Source: Rhodococcus rhodochrous
GTDB lineage: Bacteria; Actinomycetota; Actinomycetes; Mycobacteriales; Mycobacteriaceae
Assembly (NCBI RefSeq): GCF_014854695.1
Contig: NZ_CP027559.1
Coordinates: forward strand, 1-64,000
Direction: 5' to 3'
Length of the DNA stretch: 64,000 bases
The position numbers and the translations under genes are program-made. Of this stretch, positions 25,798-33,558 are shown piece after piece. Numbering within the stretch: the first letter of the stretch is position 1; every line of letters starts with the position of its first letter. The notes below the pieces were generated by a model that saw nothing but the letters and a program-made list of their open reading frames with translations, was not told where the DNA came from and made no database searches.

Positions 25798-25826
25798 GGT
25801 GTTCTGCTCCTGGTTGGGGTAGGTGC

Positions 25827-26243
25827 TCAGCGGGTCGCGTCGAGTAGCCGGGTGGCGAGTTCGTCGACGCGGGTGGCGATGTCGCCGCGGACCAGACGCA
25901 TCCGCTCGATACCGTCGACGCCGCGCTCGGACGGCTCGTCGATGTCCCAGCTCTCCACCACCACGCCGGCAGGCGCGTCGAGGTGAGCCTCATCGCCGAG
26001 GGTGACCACAAGGTCGACCTCGGACAGTAATTGCGGATCGATCGGCTTGGGGTACTCACCGTCGAGGTGAGCCCCGATTTCCTTGAGGACCTGCACCGAC
26101 AGTGCGTTGAGGGACGATCCGGGCGTGGTGCCGGCGGAGTGGACGACGATCCGGTCGCCTGCGGCCCGGCGCATGAGGGCAGCGGCCATCTGGGATTTGC
26201 CGCCGTTCTTCACGCATACGAACAGCATCGAAGCAGTGGGCAC
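25827..26243 (-). CDS. arsC: arsenate reductase, low-molecular-weight phosphatase type
   Basis: Reduces arsenate with a small thiol, probably mycothiol in this host. About 138 residues from the GTG at 26243 (AAAGGA upstream). The P-loop starts at C10 as CVKNGGKSQM, so the usual CX5R arginine is a lysine, as I recall for corynebacterial arsenate-mycothiol transferases. There is no second catalytic Cys, which fits use of an outside thiol. It heads the arsC-arsD-arsA operon, divergent from arsR. Confidence 0.88.
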   Translation of the reverse strand: MPTASMLFVCVKNGGKSQMAAALMRRAAGDRIVVHSAGTTPGSSLNALSVQVLKEIGAHLDGEYPKPIDPQLLSEVDLVVTLGDEAHLDAPAGVVVESWDIDEPSERGVDGIERMRLVRGDIATRVDELATRLLDATR

Positions 26244-26270
26244 GAGGATGGTCCTTTCCGAGGCGCTCGG

Positions 26271-26298
26271 ATTGACGACTGAATAGATCCACGTCAAT
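26271..26298. promoter_or_regulatory. ArsR operator candidate between divergent ars operons
   Basis: ATTGACG and CGTCAAT form an inverted repeat with a 14-bp spacer between arsC (minus) and arsR (plus). The right arm ends 9 bp before the arsR ATG. One ArsR dimer site here could control both operons. No ribosome site precedes arsR, so that mRNA may be leaderless. Confidence 0.5.
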
Positions 26299-26306
26299 AT
26301 AGACGC

Positions 26307-26714
26307 ATGTCGAATCAGCTGTCGAGCGAGGCCGAGCTGTGCTGCCCTCCACTCTCGCGTGAGCCCCTGACCTCCGATTGGGCCGGCGACCTGGCCCGCA
26401 TGTTCAAGGCCCTCGGCGATCCGGTGCGCCTGCGCATGCTCAGCATGATCGCCAGCCACCAGGGCGGCGAGAGTTGCGTGTGCGACATCAGTCCCGCCTT
26501 CGACCTGTCCCAGCCCACCATCTCGCACCACCTCAAGGTGCTGCGCGAAGCCGGACTGCTCGACTGCGAACGCCGCGGCACCTGGGTGTACTACCGGGTG
26601 ATCCCTGCCGCGCTCGAGCAGTTGTCCGCAGTGCTGGCCACCGAATCGGGGGTGCTACCCGGATCGACCTGTGCGTGCACCCCGGCCGAACCTCATCAGG
26701 AGACCGTTTCGTGA
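26307..26714 (+). CDS. arsR: ArsR-family As(III)-responsive repressor
   Basis: Winged-helix repressor of 135 residues. The sensing motif is SCVCDIS with C57 and C59, followed by the recognition helix LSQPTISHHLKVLREAGLL. An extra CC pair at 12-13 and a CAC near the C-terminus offer further thiols. Its stop overlaps the acr3 GTG start. It should control both its own operon and the divergent arsC-arsD-arsA genes. Confidence 0.94.
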   Translation: MSNQLSSEAELCCPPLSREPLTSDWAGDLARMFKALGDPVRLRMLSMIASHQGGESCVCDISPAFDLSQPTISHHLKVLREAGLLDCERRGTWVYYRVIPAALEQLSAVLATESGVLPGSTCACTPAEPHQETVS

Positions 26715-27790
26715 CCACCACCACCGAAAACCGTTCTGTGGCAGGAAAAATGTCGACCCTCGACCGCTTCCTGGCCGTGTGGATCGGCATCTCCATGGTC
26801 GTCGGCCTGCTGCTCGGCCGGATGATCCCCGGGCTCGGCGACGCTCTGAGCGTCCTCGAGATCGACAACATCTCGCTGCCGATCGCCCTCGGTCTGCTGA
26901 TCATGATGTATCCGGTGCTCGCGAAGGTGCGCTACGACCGTCTCGACACCGTCACCGGCGACCGCAAACTGCTGATCTCGTCGTTGATTCTGAACTGGGT
27001 ACTCGGCCCGGCGCTGATGTTCGCCCTTGCGTGGTTGCTGCTGCCGGATCTGCCCGAGTACCGTACGGGTCTGATCATCGTCGGCCTCGCACGCTGCATT
27101 GCGATGGTCATCATCTGGAACGACCTCGCGTGCGGCGACCGCGAAGCCGCCGCGGTGCTGGTCGCGATCAACTCGGTGTTCCAGGTGATCATGTTCGCCG
27201 TCCTCGGCTGGTTCTATCTCTCGGTGCTGCCGGGATGGCTCGGACTCGAGCAGACCGCTTTCGACGTCTCCCCGTGGCAGATCGCCAAATCGGTGTTGAT
27301 CTTCCTCGGCATCCCGCTCGTCGCCGGTTTCCTGACCCGGCACTTCGGTGAAAAGGCCAAGGGCCGTGACTGGTACGAAGACACATTCCTGCCGAAGATC
27401 GGACCGTGGGCGCTGTACGGGTTGCTGTTCACGATCGTGCTCCTGTTCGCGCTCCAGGGCGAGCAGATCACGTCGCAGCCGTGGGACGTCGTGCGGATCG
27501 CGTTGCCGCTGCTCGCCTATTTCGTCCTCATGTGGGGCGGTGGGTTCCTGTTCGGCGCCGCGATCGGTCTGGGTTACGAGCGCACGACCACCTTGGCGTT
27601 CACCGCTGCGGGCAACAACTTCGAACTCGCTATTGCCGTGGCGATCGGCACCTTCGGTGTCACCTCGGGTCAAGCTCTGGCCGGTGTCGTCGGTCCGCTG
27701 ATCGAAGTGCCGATCCTCGTCGCCCTCATCTATGTCTCGTTGGCGCTGCGCAAGCGTTTCAAGAGTTCAAATACCCCTGCTGTGCAGTAA
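26711..27790 (+). CDS. acr3: ACR3-family arsenite efflux permease
   Basis: Arsenite exporter of 359 residues and ten helices. It has the family marks LARCIAMVIIWNDLACGD with the essential Cys in helix 4, and FTAAGNNFELAIAVAIGTFG with conserved Glu in helix 9. The GTG start overlaps the arsR stop. Two arsC genes follow in the same direction, completing a reduction and export operon. Confidence 0.95.
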   Translation: MTTTTENRSVAGKMSTLDRFLAVWIGISMVVGLLLGRMIPGLGDALSVLEIDNISLPIALGLLIMMYPVLAKVRYDRLDTVTGDRKLLISSLILNWVLGPALMFALAWLLLPDLPEYRTGLIIVGLARCIAMVIIWNDLACGDREAAAVLVAINSVFQVIMFAVLGWFYLSVLPGWLGLEQTAFDVSPWQIAKSVLIFLGIPLVAGFLTRHFGEKAKGRDWYEDTFLPKIGPWALYGLLFTIVLLFALQGEQITSQPWDVVRIALPLLAYFVLMWGGGFLFGAAIGLGYERTTTLAFTAAGNNFELAIAVAIGTFGVTSGQALAGVVGPLIEVPILVALIYVSLALRKRFKSSNTPAVQ

Positions 27791-27815
27791 AAGTCGATAC
27801 GCCAGGAGGCGACCG

Positions 27816-28466
27816 ATGTCTTCACACCCCGCACAACCGGAACTGCTCATGCCTCAGGCGGTGCTGCAGCGTTCCGCCGAGCACCTCGCCGACAAGTACG
27901 CCGGGGTGTTCTCCCCGCAGACCGTGGAACGGATGGTGTTCGAGTCGTACGCTGCGCTGCGCCGCACCGCCAAGATCCACACGCACCTGACCGCCCTGGC
28001 CACCCGGTTCGCCGGCGAACGCCTCACCGCGCTGGCACAAGCCGACGGTGCGATCACCAAGGACGTACCGGAGGTGCTGTTCGTGTGCGTGCGCAACAGC
28101 GGCCGCTCCCAGATGGCGGCGGCGTTGCTCGCCCACCACGGCGTCGGACGCGTGCATGTGCGCTCCGCCGGATCGGCGCCCGCATCGTCGATCCATCCCG
28201 TTGTCGTCGAGGCGATGGCCGAGATCGGGCTCGATCTCGGCGCCGAATACCCCAAACCGCTCACTGATGATGTGGTGGCGGCCGCGGACGTGGTGGTCAC
28301 CATGGGCTGCGGTGACGCCTGCGCGGTGTATCCGGGCAAGCGCTACCTCGATTGGTCGCTGCTCGACCCGGAAGACGAGTCGCTCGAGGCGGTGCGCGGC
28401 ATCCGCGACGACATCGATGCCCGGGTCCGTGTCCTGCTGACCGAGCTCGGCGCTGTCTCTGTCTGA
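27816..28466 (+). CDS. arsC: arsenate reductase with N-terminal helical domain
   Basis: This 216-residue protein has a three-helix N-terminal domain (about 12-80; VERMVFESYAALRRTAKI) fused to a low-molecular-weight phosphatase domain. The P-loop C91-V-R-N-S-G-R97 is complete, and further Cys residues in TMGCGDACAVYPG lie where thioredoxin-type reductases keep resolving cysteines. The ATG at 27816 follows CCAGGAGG. The N-terminal domain is common in actinobacterial ArsC proteins and may bind partner or DNA; its role is not settled. Confidence 0.93.
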   Translation: MSSHPAQPELLMPQAVLQRSAEHLADKYAGVFSPQTVERMVFESYAALRRTAKIHTHLTALATRFAGERLTALAQADGAITKDVPEVLFVCVRNSGRSQMAAALLAHHGVGRVHVRSAGSAPASSIHPVVVEAMAEIGLDLGAEYPKPLTDDVVAAADVVVTMGCGDACAVYPGKRYLDWSLLDPEDESLEAVRGIRDDIDARVRVLLTELGAVSV

Positions 28467-28511
28467 TCTTGTCTCTGCCTGACCTTCCTCTACGAAAGGA
28501 CGTTCCACTTC

Positions 28512-28967
28512 ATGACCACCCACTCCGCCACCGATCGCACGCCGTCGGTGCTGTTCGTGTGCGTGCACAACGCCGGCCGTTCCCAGATGGCCGCCGGGTT
28601 CCTCACCGCCCTGGCCGGGGATCGGATCGAGGTCCGCTCCGCCGGCTCCGCTCCGGCCGCGCAGGTCAACCCCGCTGCGGTCGAGGCGATGGCCGAGGTG
28701 GGGATCGATATCTCCACGCAGAATCCGAAGATCCTCACCGTCGACGCAGTGCAGGCCTCCGATGTGGTGATCACCATGGGGTGCGGCGACACCTGCCCGG
28801 CATTCCCGGGCAAGTCCTACCGGGACTGGGTGCTCGAGGACCCGGCCGGGCAAGGGGTCGAGGCGGTGCGGCCGATCCGCGACGAGATCAAGGCCCAGGT
28901 CGAGGCGCTGATCGCCGAGCTCGTTCCAAACGTCGCCCGCGCATCAGCGTCCCCGCACTGTCGATGA
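28512..28967 (+). CDS. arsC: arsenate reductase, single domain
   Basis: A 151-residue low-molecular-weight phosphatase-type reductase. The P-loop C17-V-H-N-A-G-R23 and the TMGCGDTCPAFPG segment with paired Cys are both intact. GAAAGGA precedes the ATG. It is the third arsC within 3 kb and closely resembles the C-terminal domain of the one before it, so the two probably arose by duplication, while the arsC at 25827 is a distinct type. Confidence 0.93.
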   Translation: MTTHSATDRTPSVLFVCVHNAGRSQMAAGFLTALAGDRIEVRSAGSAPAAQVNPAAVEAMAEVGIDISTQNPKILTVDAVQASDVVITMGCGDTCPAFPGKSYRDWVLEDPAGQGVEAVRPIRDEIKAQVEALIAELVPNVARASASPHCR

Positions 28968-28995
28968 CCTGATCATCGACAGTGCGAGCGATGCC

Positions 28996-29973
28996 TCACG
29001 GCAGAGATGCTGTCGGTGTGTCGGGAACCATGCGTGGCACGAGCCGGACGTAGAGGACCATGCCGACGAGCTCGACCAGGGTTTGCGTGACGACGATGAC
29101 GGGGGTCAGGGCATAGCCGGCCGGTAAGGCGAGCGCGAGCGGAAGTACCACGAGCGAATTGCGGGTGGCACCACTGAAGATCAACGCACGTGAGCGGCCG
29201 ACGTCGAACCGGAACACTCGTGCCGCGATGAATCCGAGTCCGGCCATGAGAATCAAGAAGGCGGCGTAGACGGGGATGACCGTGCCGACGTGGTGGAGTT
29301 CGTCGCGAATTTTCGGGATCTGACCAGCCACGACGACGAACAGGGTTCCGGCCATCAGTGGAACCATCGCCGCGGTGAACGCGGTGGTGAGCACGACACC
29401 GACACGGCGCCGTGCAGCCAGGGCCTGCGTGACCCACGCCAGGGCGAGCGGTGCGACGATCAGGATGAGAAACGCCTCGAGGAACGGTGCGACGTCGACG
29501 ATATCGGTGAGCTCTGATCCCATGAACAGCCACAACAGCAGCGGCAGTGCCGCCATCTGGGCGAACATCAGCAGCGGTGAGGCGGCAAGCAGTCGCCTGC
29601 TGTCACCTCCGGCGAGACCGGAGAACACGATGACGTAGTCGATGCAGGGCGTGAGCAGGGTCAGCAGGATGCCCAGCAGCACGGCCTGCGGGAATGTCAC
29701 CACCAACGTCAGGGCGGCGACGACGAGCGGGACGACGACGAAATTGAGAACCAGGGCCGCGGTGAGGAACCGGCGGTCGCGGACGGCCTCGGCCAGTGTG
29801 GTGAACGGCACCTGCAGGAAGGTGGCGTAGAGCAGTGCCCCGAGCAGCGGGTAGATGCTCGCTTCGAACACCGACGAGGAATCCGGCAGGGTCAGTCCCA
29901 CGACGGCGCCGGTCACCAGGGCACCGAGGTAGACGAGGATCTGGTGGCGTTCGAGCCACTGGGTCGCGGACAT
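28996..29973 (-). CDS. SBF/ACR3-like arsenic-resistance permease
   Basis: Ten-helix membrane transporter of 325 residues in the bile acid:sodium symporter superfamily, close to proteins annotated as arsenic resistance permeases. Helix 4 has LLTPCIDYVIVFSGLAGGD with a Cys placed as in ACR3, and helix 9 reads FSGATRNSLVVLPLALALP. It differs clearly from the ACR3 at 26711, so substrate may differ, perhaps antimonite or another oxyanion. It lies about 80 bp behind the MerR gene and is probably in its operon. Confidence 0.85.
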   Translation of the reverse strand: MSATQWLERHQILVYLGALVTGAVVGLTLPDSSSVFEASIYPLLGALLYATFLQVPFTTLAEAVRDRRFLTAALVLNFVVVPLVVAALTLVVTFPQAVLLGILLTLLTPCIDYVIVFSGLAGGDSRRLLAASPLLMFAQMAALPLLLWLFMGSELTDIVDVAPFLEAFLILIVAPLALAWVTQALAARRRVGVVLTTAFTAAMVPLMAGTLFVVVAGQIPKIRDELHHVGTVIPVYAAFLILMAGLGFIAARVFRFDVGRSRALIFSGATRNSLVVLPLALALPAGYALTPVIVVTQTLVELVGMVLYVRLVPRMVPDTPTASLP

Positions 29974-30056
29974 GCGCTGGTAGAGGCCTTTCGAGGCGGG
30001 TCGAGCGAGGCAGCAGTGGGGACCGGCTGTGAAAGCCAGGGATGTGGGACCGGTGG

Positions 30057-30824
30057 TCAGCGAGCAGGTGGGGCGCTCGTGCCGTCGCCGAACAACGCGC
30101 GCACCATTTCTGCAGCCGCTGCCGGTGCCCCCACGTCGAGGATCACTTCGGTACCGCGCAGATGCAGGTCGAATTCGTAGAACGGGCAGCAGTGCTGCTC
30201 GGCGGCGGCGAGTTCGGCGAGTGCACCGACTCGGTCGATGGGCAGGCGCAGTCGCACATCCGCCGGACCGGGTTCGCGGACAACGTCGACGAGTACCTGC
30301 TGCCACCGGTGCACACGTTCCCCGTGGTCGGCGGCGTCGAGGGAGCAGGCAATCGGCGGGTCGGCCGGCACGGTGATCGCCGCGCCAGGCGCAGCGAAAG
30401 GAGGGTCGACGACCTGGGTGCGGGGCTGCGGCGCAAGGAATCCGCAGCCGGCATCGCACGGCTCGGCGCGATCAGGCAGGTCGTCGAGCTGGGCAAGAGC
30501 ATGCCGAAGCGTGTCGGTGAAGGCGGCGAGTTCCGCGGTCCGGGTGGCGGCCTCGTCCAGGCGAGCGGCCATCTTCGGGCGTAGCTGCGCACGGACCTCG
30601 GCGCAGGGATCGTGCTCCCACACCGCCAGTAGTTCGCGGATCTCACCCAAGGGGAGTCCCACGTGCTTGGCCGCCTGGATGAACGCAACGCGGTCGACAT
30701 CCCGATCTCCGTAGACGCGATATCCACTGTCGGTGCGCCCCGCCGGGACCAGTCCTGCGGATTCGTAGAACCGCAAGGTGGTGGCCGGGACACCGGTGTG
30801 TTCGGCGAACTGGGAGATCAGCAT
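30057..30824 (-). CDS. MerR-family regulator with Cys-rich C-terminal domain
   Basis: About 255 residues. The N-terminal MerR helix-turn-helix (ISQFAEHTGVPATTLRFYESAGL) is followed by a dimerisation helix with HDPCAEVRAQL, a CDAGCGFL motif, and a C-terminal domain with AEQHCCPFYEFDL. These cysteines suggest thiophilic metal or metalloid sensing. The ATG at 30824 has GAGGAG 8 bp upstream; a GTG at 30833 is possible. It lies 3' of the perfect palindrome at 30847, which should control it and the permease after it. Confidence 0.88.
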   Translation of the reverse strand: MLISQFAEHTGVPATTLRFYESAGLVPAGRTDSGYRVYGDRDVDRVAFIQAAKHVGLPLGEIRELLAVWEHDPCAEVRAQLRPKMAARLDEAATRTAELAAFTDTLRHALAQLDDLPDRAEPCDAGCGFLAPQPRTQVVDPPFAAPGAAITVPADPPIACSLDAADHGERVHRWQQVLVDVVREPGPADVRLRLPIDRVGALAELAAAEQHCCPFYEFDLHLRGTEVILDVGAPAAAAEMVRALFGDGTSAPPAR

Positions 30825-30846
30825 CGTGCTCACTCCTCGACGGTAA

Positions 30847-30868
30847 ACCTTCGAGTCGACTCGAAGGT
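30847..30868 (-). promoter_or_regulatory. MerR-type promoter with 22-bp perfect palindrome
   Basis: The palindrome has arms ACCTTCGAGTC and GACTCGAAGGT. Read on the minus strand, TTGACC overlaps its start and a TTTACCG follows it, giving a -35/-10 spacing near 19 bp. This long spacing is the mark of MerR-activated promoters, with the regulator bound between the two elements. Confidence 0.75.
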
Positions 30869-30884
30869 CAAGCCCGACACCGGC

Positions 30885-31202
30885 TCAGCCCTGCCGACCT
30901 TCGACCCGGCGGAGCACGTCGATCAGCTCCGCGGTGCTCGGGGCGCCGCCGGGTCCGTCGGCGGTGCGGTAGACGCGGCAGGTCAACCCGACACCCTCGG
31001 TGGGACCGAACGGGTCGATCCCGTCGATGCGGATCGTCGGGGAGCCCGCGAAGGCGGCGCGCTCAGCAGCCTCCGGGGTCTCGATACGGCGCAGCCGGAT
31101 CGGGGTGCCGGCGTTGCCGGTTGCGGCCAGGGCCTCGGCGAGGCGGTCGCGGGCGAGCTGCCAGTTCGGGCAGCCGTCGAAGTACAGCAGTTCGATATCC
31201 AT
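30885..31202 (-). CDS. thioredoxin-like small protein (YFDGCPNW motif)
   Basis: This 105-residue protein has a thioredoxin-like order of strands and a single redox-type Cys in LLYFDGCPNWQLARD, then GSPTIRIDG in place of the cis-proline loop and one more Cys (LTCRVY). Proteins with this motif often sit in arsenic and mercury loci. It lies between the ArsR-GNAT fusion and merR on the minus strand, 18 bp behind the fusion, and is probably co-transcribed with it. A role in metalloid handling is inferred. Confidence 0.82.
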   Translation of the reverse strand: MDIELLYFDGCPNWQLARDRLAEALAATGNAGTPIRLRRIETPEAAERAAFAGSPTIRIDGIDPFGPTEGVGLTCRVYRTADGPGGAPSTAELIDVLRRVEGRQG

Positions 31203-31220
31203 GGCGGTCGGTCCCGTTCG

Positions 31221-32108
31221 TCAGTGGTTGTCAGCGGCGGGAACGGACTCGGAGCGGCGTTCGAGCAGTACCGTATCGCGCCACACCCCGTGCAGCCGGC
31301 CGATGCGCTCGCGCACCCCGACGGTGCGGAAACCCGCCGAATGGTGCAGCGCGAGACTGGCGCGGTTCTCCGGGAAGATCGAGGTCTGCAGAGTCCACAA
31401 TCCGGCCTCATCGGCGGCGATGACCTGGGTGCGCAGCAGCGCCTTGCCGACCCCACGCCCGCGCATGCCGTCGCCGACATAGACCGAGTTCTCCGCCACC
31501 CCCCGGTAGCACTCGCGCCCAGAGGTCGGGCTCAGCGCCGCCCAGCCGACCACCTGTCCGTCGATCTCCGCGACCCAACGATGCTCCGGCAGCCACTGGT
31601 CCTCGAGGACCTCGCGAGGGGGAACCTCGGTGGTGAACGTTGCGGTACCGGTGGCGATGCCCTCTCCGTAGATGCGGCGCACCGCCTCCCAATCGCGGTC
31701 GGCGAGCGGGCGCACGCTCACGTCGGCCGGGACGTCCTCGGGGCAGCACGGCCGTGCGGTGAGCACACCCATGACCGCGTCGGCGGCACTGGGTAGGTCG
31801 CTGCAGCAACTCGGGTTGACCATCACCACGGTGCTGGTGCCGTGTTTGCCGGTGGTGACGAAGCCGACGTCGGCGAGCTTGCGGACGTGATGGGAGACGG
31901 TGGGCTGGCCGATCCCGAGGATCTCGGCGAGTTCCCCGACGGTGATGCCGGCCGGGCGGGCGGCGACGTGGTGCAGCAGCCGCACCCGGGTGGGCTCGGC
32001 CAGGCAGGCGAACCACCCGGCGTAGGTGGCCGCGTCCTCGGGGCTCAGGGCGTCGATGTCCACCTCCGCGCCGGGGATGGCCGTGGACGGCAGGCCGAGT
32101 GATGTCAT
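31221..32108 (-). CDS. ArsR regulator fused to GNAT acetyltransferase (ArsN-like)
   Basis: A 295-residue two-domain protein. Residues 1-130 form an ArsR winged helix (FACLAEPTRVRLLHHVAA, IGQPTVSHHVRKLADVGFV) with Cys pairs NPSCCSD and RPCCPED. From about 132 a GNAT domain begins SVRPLADRDWEAVRRIYGEGI and carries SVYVGDGMRGRGVGKALL and FPENRASLALHHSAGF. The latter matches phosphinothricin/arsinothricin N-acetyltransferases (ArsN1). It may both sense arsenic and acetylate an arsenical antibiotic. It is divergent from the flavoprotein operon across three operators. Confidence 0.92.
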   Translation of the reverse strand: MTSLGLPSTAIPGAEVDIDALSPEDAATYAGWFACLAEPTRVRLLHHVAARPAGITVGELAEILGIGQPTVSHHVRKLADVGFVTTGKHGTSTVVMVNPSCCSDLPSAADAVMGVLTARPCCPEDVPADVSVRPLADRDWEAVRRIYGEGIATGTATFTTEVPPREVLEDQWLPEHRWVAEIDGQVVGWAALSPTSGRECYRGVAENSVYVGDGMRGRGVGKALLRTQVIAADEAGLWTLQTSIFPENRASLALHHSAGFRTVGVRERIGRLHGVWRDTVLLERRSESVPAADNH

Positions 32109-32119
32109 TCCCCCACTAT

Positions 32120-32195
32120 ATCGATCTGGATCGATGGTTGCATTCATCGATGCCGATCGATACTCTGACAACAGCTTAGATCGATATCCATCGAT
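32120..32195. promoter_or_regulatory. three ATCGAT-N4-ATCGAT operators
   Basis: Three 16-bp copies of ATCGAT-N4-ATCGAT lie at 32120-32135, 32146-32161 and 32180-32195, with start spacings of 26 and 34 bp. They fill the 100-bp gap between the ArsR-GNAT gene and the flavoprotein gene. The N4 spacers differ (CTGG, GCCG, ATCC) while the half-sites are perfect, as expected for sites of the ArsR domain encoded next door. Confidence 0.8.
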
Positions 32196-32208
32196 GAAAG
32201 GATCTGTC

Positions 32209-33552
32209 ATGAGCGAGTTGCCCGTCGTCGTGGTGGGAGCCGGACCGACCGGCCTGGCCGCCGCCGCCCACCTGCGTGAACGCGGCCTCGAGCCGCTCGT
32301 CCTCGAGCGGGGTACCAGCGCTGGAGCCGCCATCACGCAGTGGCACAGCGTCCGCACCTTCTCCCGCTGGGCCGAACTGATCGACCCTGCCGCCCGCCGC
32401 CTCCTCGAGGCCACCGGCTGGAGCGCCCCCGACGACGACGCGTACCCCACCGGCCAAGGCTGGGCGGCGCAGTATCTGACCCCGCTTGCCACCACCCTCG
32501 GCGACGCGGTCCGCCTCGACCACGAGGTCATCGGCGTCGCCCGTCGCGGCCGCGACCGGATCGTCGACGCCGGCCGCGACACCGAACCGCTGTCGGTGCA
32601 CCTGCGCCACCGCGACGGCACCGAAACCCGCCTGCTGGCTCGCGCCGTGATCGATGCCTCCGGCACCTGGGGCACCCCCAACCCCCTCGGCGGTGAAGGC
32701 CTGCCCGCACTGGGCGAGCGCGCCGCCGCCGAGAAGATCACCTATCGCGTCCCCGACCTCGGCGAAGACACGGTGCGCGCCCGCTACACCGGACGGCACA
32801 CCGTCATCGCCGGCAGCGGCCATTCGGCCCTCAACGCGATCGTGGCGCTGGCCGAACTCGCCCGCACCGCACCCGGCACCCGCCTGACCTGGGTGCTGCG
32901 CCGCGGCGACGTCGGTACCACCTTCGGCGGCGGCCAGGACGATCAGCTGCCCGCCCGCGGCGCCCTCGGACTGCGCGCGAAGAAGGCCGTCGACGCCGGA
33001 CTCCTCGAGGTCGTCACCGGCTTCCGCACCGCCGCCGTCGACCCCACCACCGACGGTCAGCTCACGCTGATCTCCGACACCGGCGCCCGCATCGACGCCG
33101 TCGACGAGGTCATCGCCTCCACCGGATTCCGCCCCGACCTGTCGTGGCTCTCAGAAATCCGCCTCGACCTCGACCCGGTCCTGCAGGCCCCGACCGCCCT
33201 GGCCCCGCTGATCGACCCGAACGTGCACTCCTGCGGCACCGTCTATCCGCACGGAGTCGCCGAGCTCTCCCACCCCGAACCCGGCTTCTACGTCGTCGGC
33301 ATGAAGAGCTACGGCCGGGCCCCGACGTTCCTGGCAATGACCGGATACGAGCAGGTCCGCAGCATCGCCGCCGCCCTGGCCGGCGACCACGACGCCGCGG
33401 CCCGGGTCGAGCTGACCCTGCCCGACACCGGGGTGTGCGGCGGCGCCGGAGTGTTCGATGACCCCACCGCCGACACCGACACCGAAGCAGGCGGGTGCTG
33501 CGGCACCCCCGAGCCGCAGCTGGTCACCCTTGGCGCCCGCACCGACGGATAA
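32209..33552 (+). CDS. FAD-dependent monooxygenase/oxidoreductase of the ars island, with Cys-rich tail
   Basis: A 447-residue flavoprotein. It has the FAD motif VVVGAGPTGLAAAAHLRERG at the start, an NADPH-type motif VIAGSGHSALNAI near 205, and an ATG (TTATGATG-like DEVIASTGFRP) segment. The last 50 residues form a Cys-rich tail with GVCGGAG and GGCCGTP that could bind metalloid. An AAAGGA site precedes the ATG at 32209. It starts the operon with an MFS exporter and a second flavoprotein. An arsenical-oxidising role (ArsO-like) is inferred from context. Confidence 0.85.
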   Translation: MSELPVVVVGAGPTGLAAAAHLRERGLEPLVLERGTSAGAAITQWHSVRTFSRWAELIDPAARRLLEATGWSAPDDDAYPTGQGWAAQYLTPLATTLGDAVRLDHEVIGVARRGRDRIVDAGRDTEPLSVHLRHRDGTETRLLARAVIDASGTWGTPNPLGGEGLPALGERAAAEKITYRVPDLGEDTVRARYTGRHTVIAGSGHSALNAIVALAELARTAPGTRLTWVLRRGDVGTTFGGGQDDQLPARGALGLRAKKAVDAGLLEVVTGFRTAAVDPTTDGQLTLISDTGARIDAVDEVIASTGFRPDLSWLSEIRLDLDPVLQAPTALAPLIDPNVHSCGTVYPHGVAELSHPEPGFYVVGMKSYGRAPTFLAMTGYEQVRSIAAALAGDHDAAARVELTLPDTGVCGGAGVFDDPTADTDTEAGGCCGTPEPQLVTLGARTDG

Positions 33553-33558
33553 CACCCG

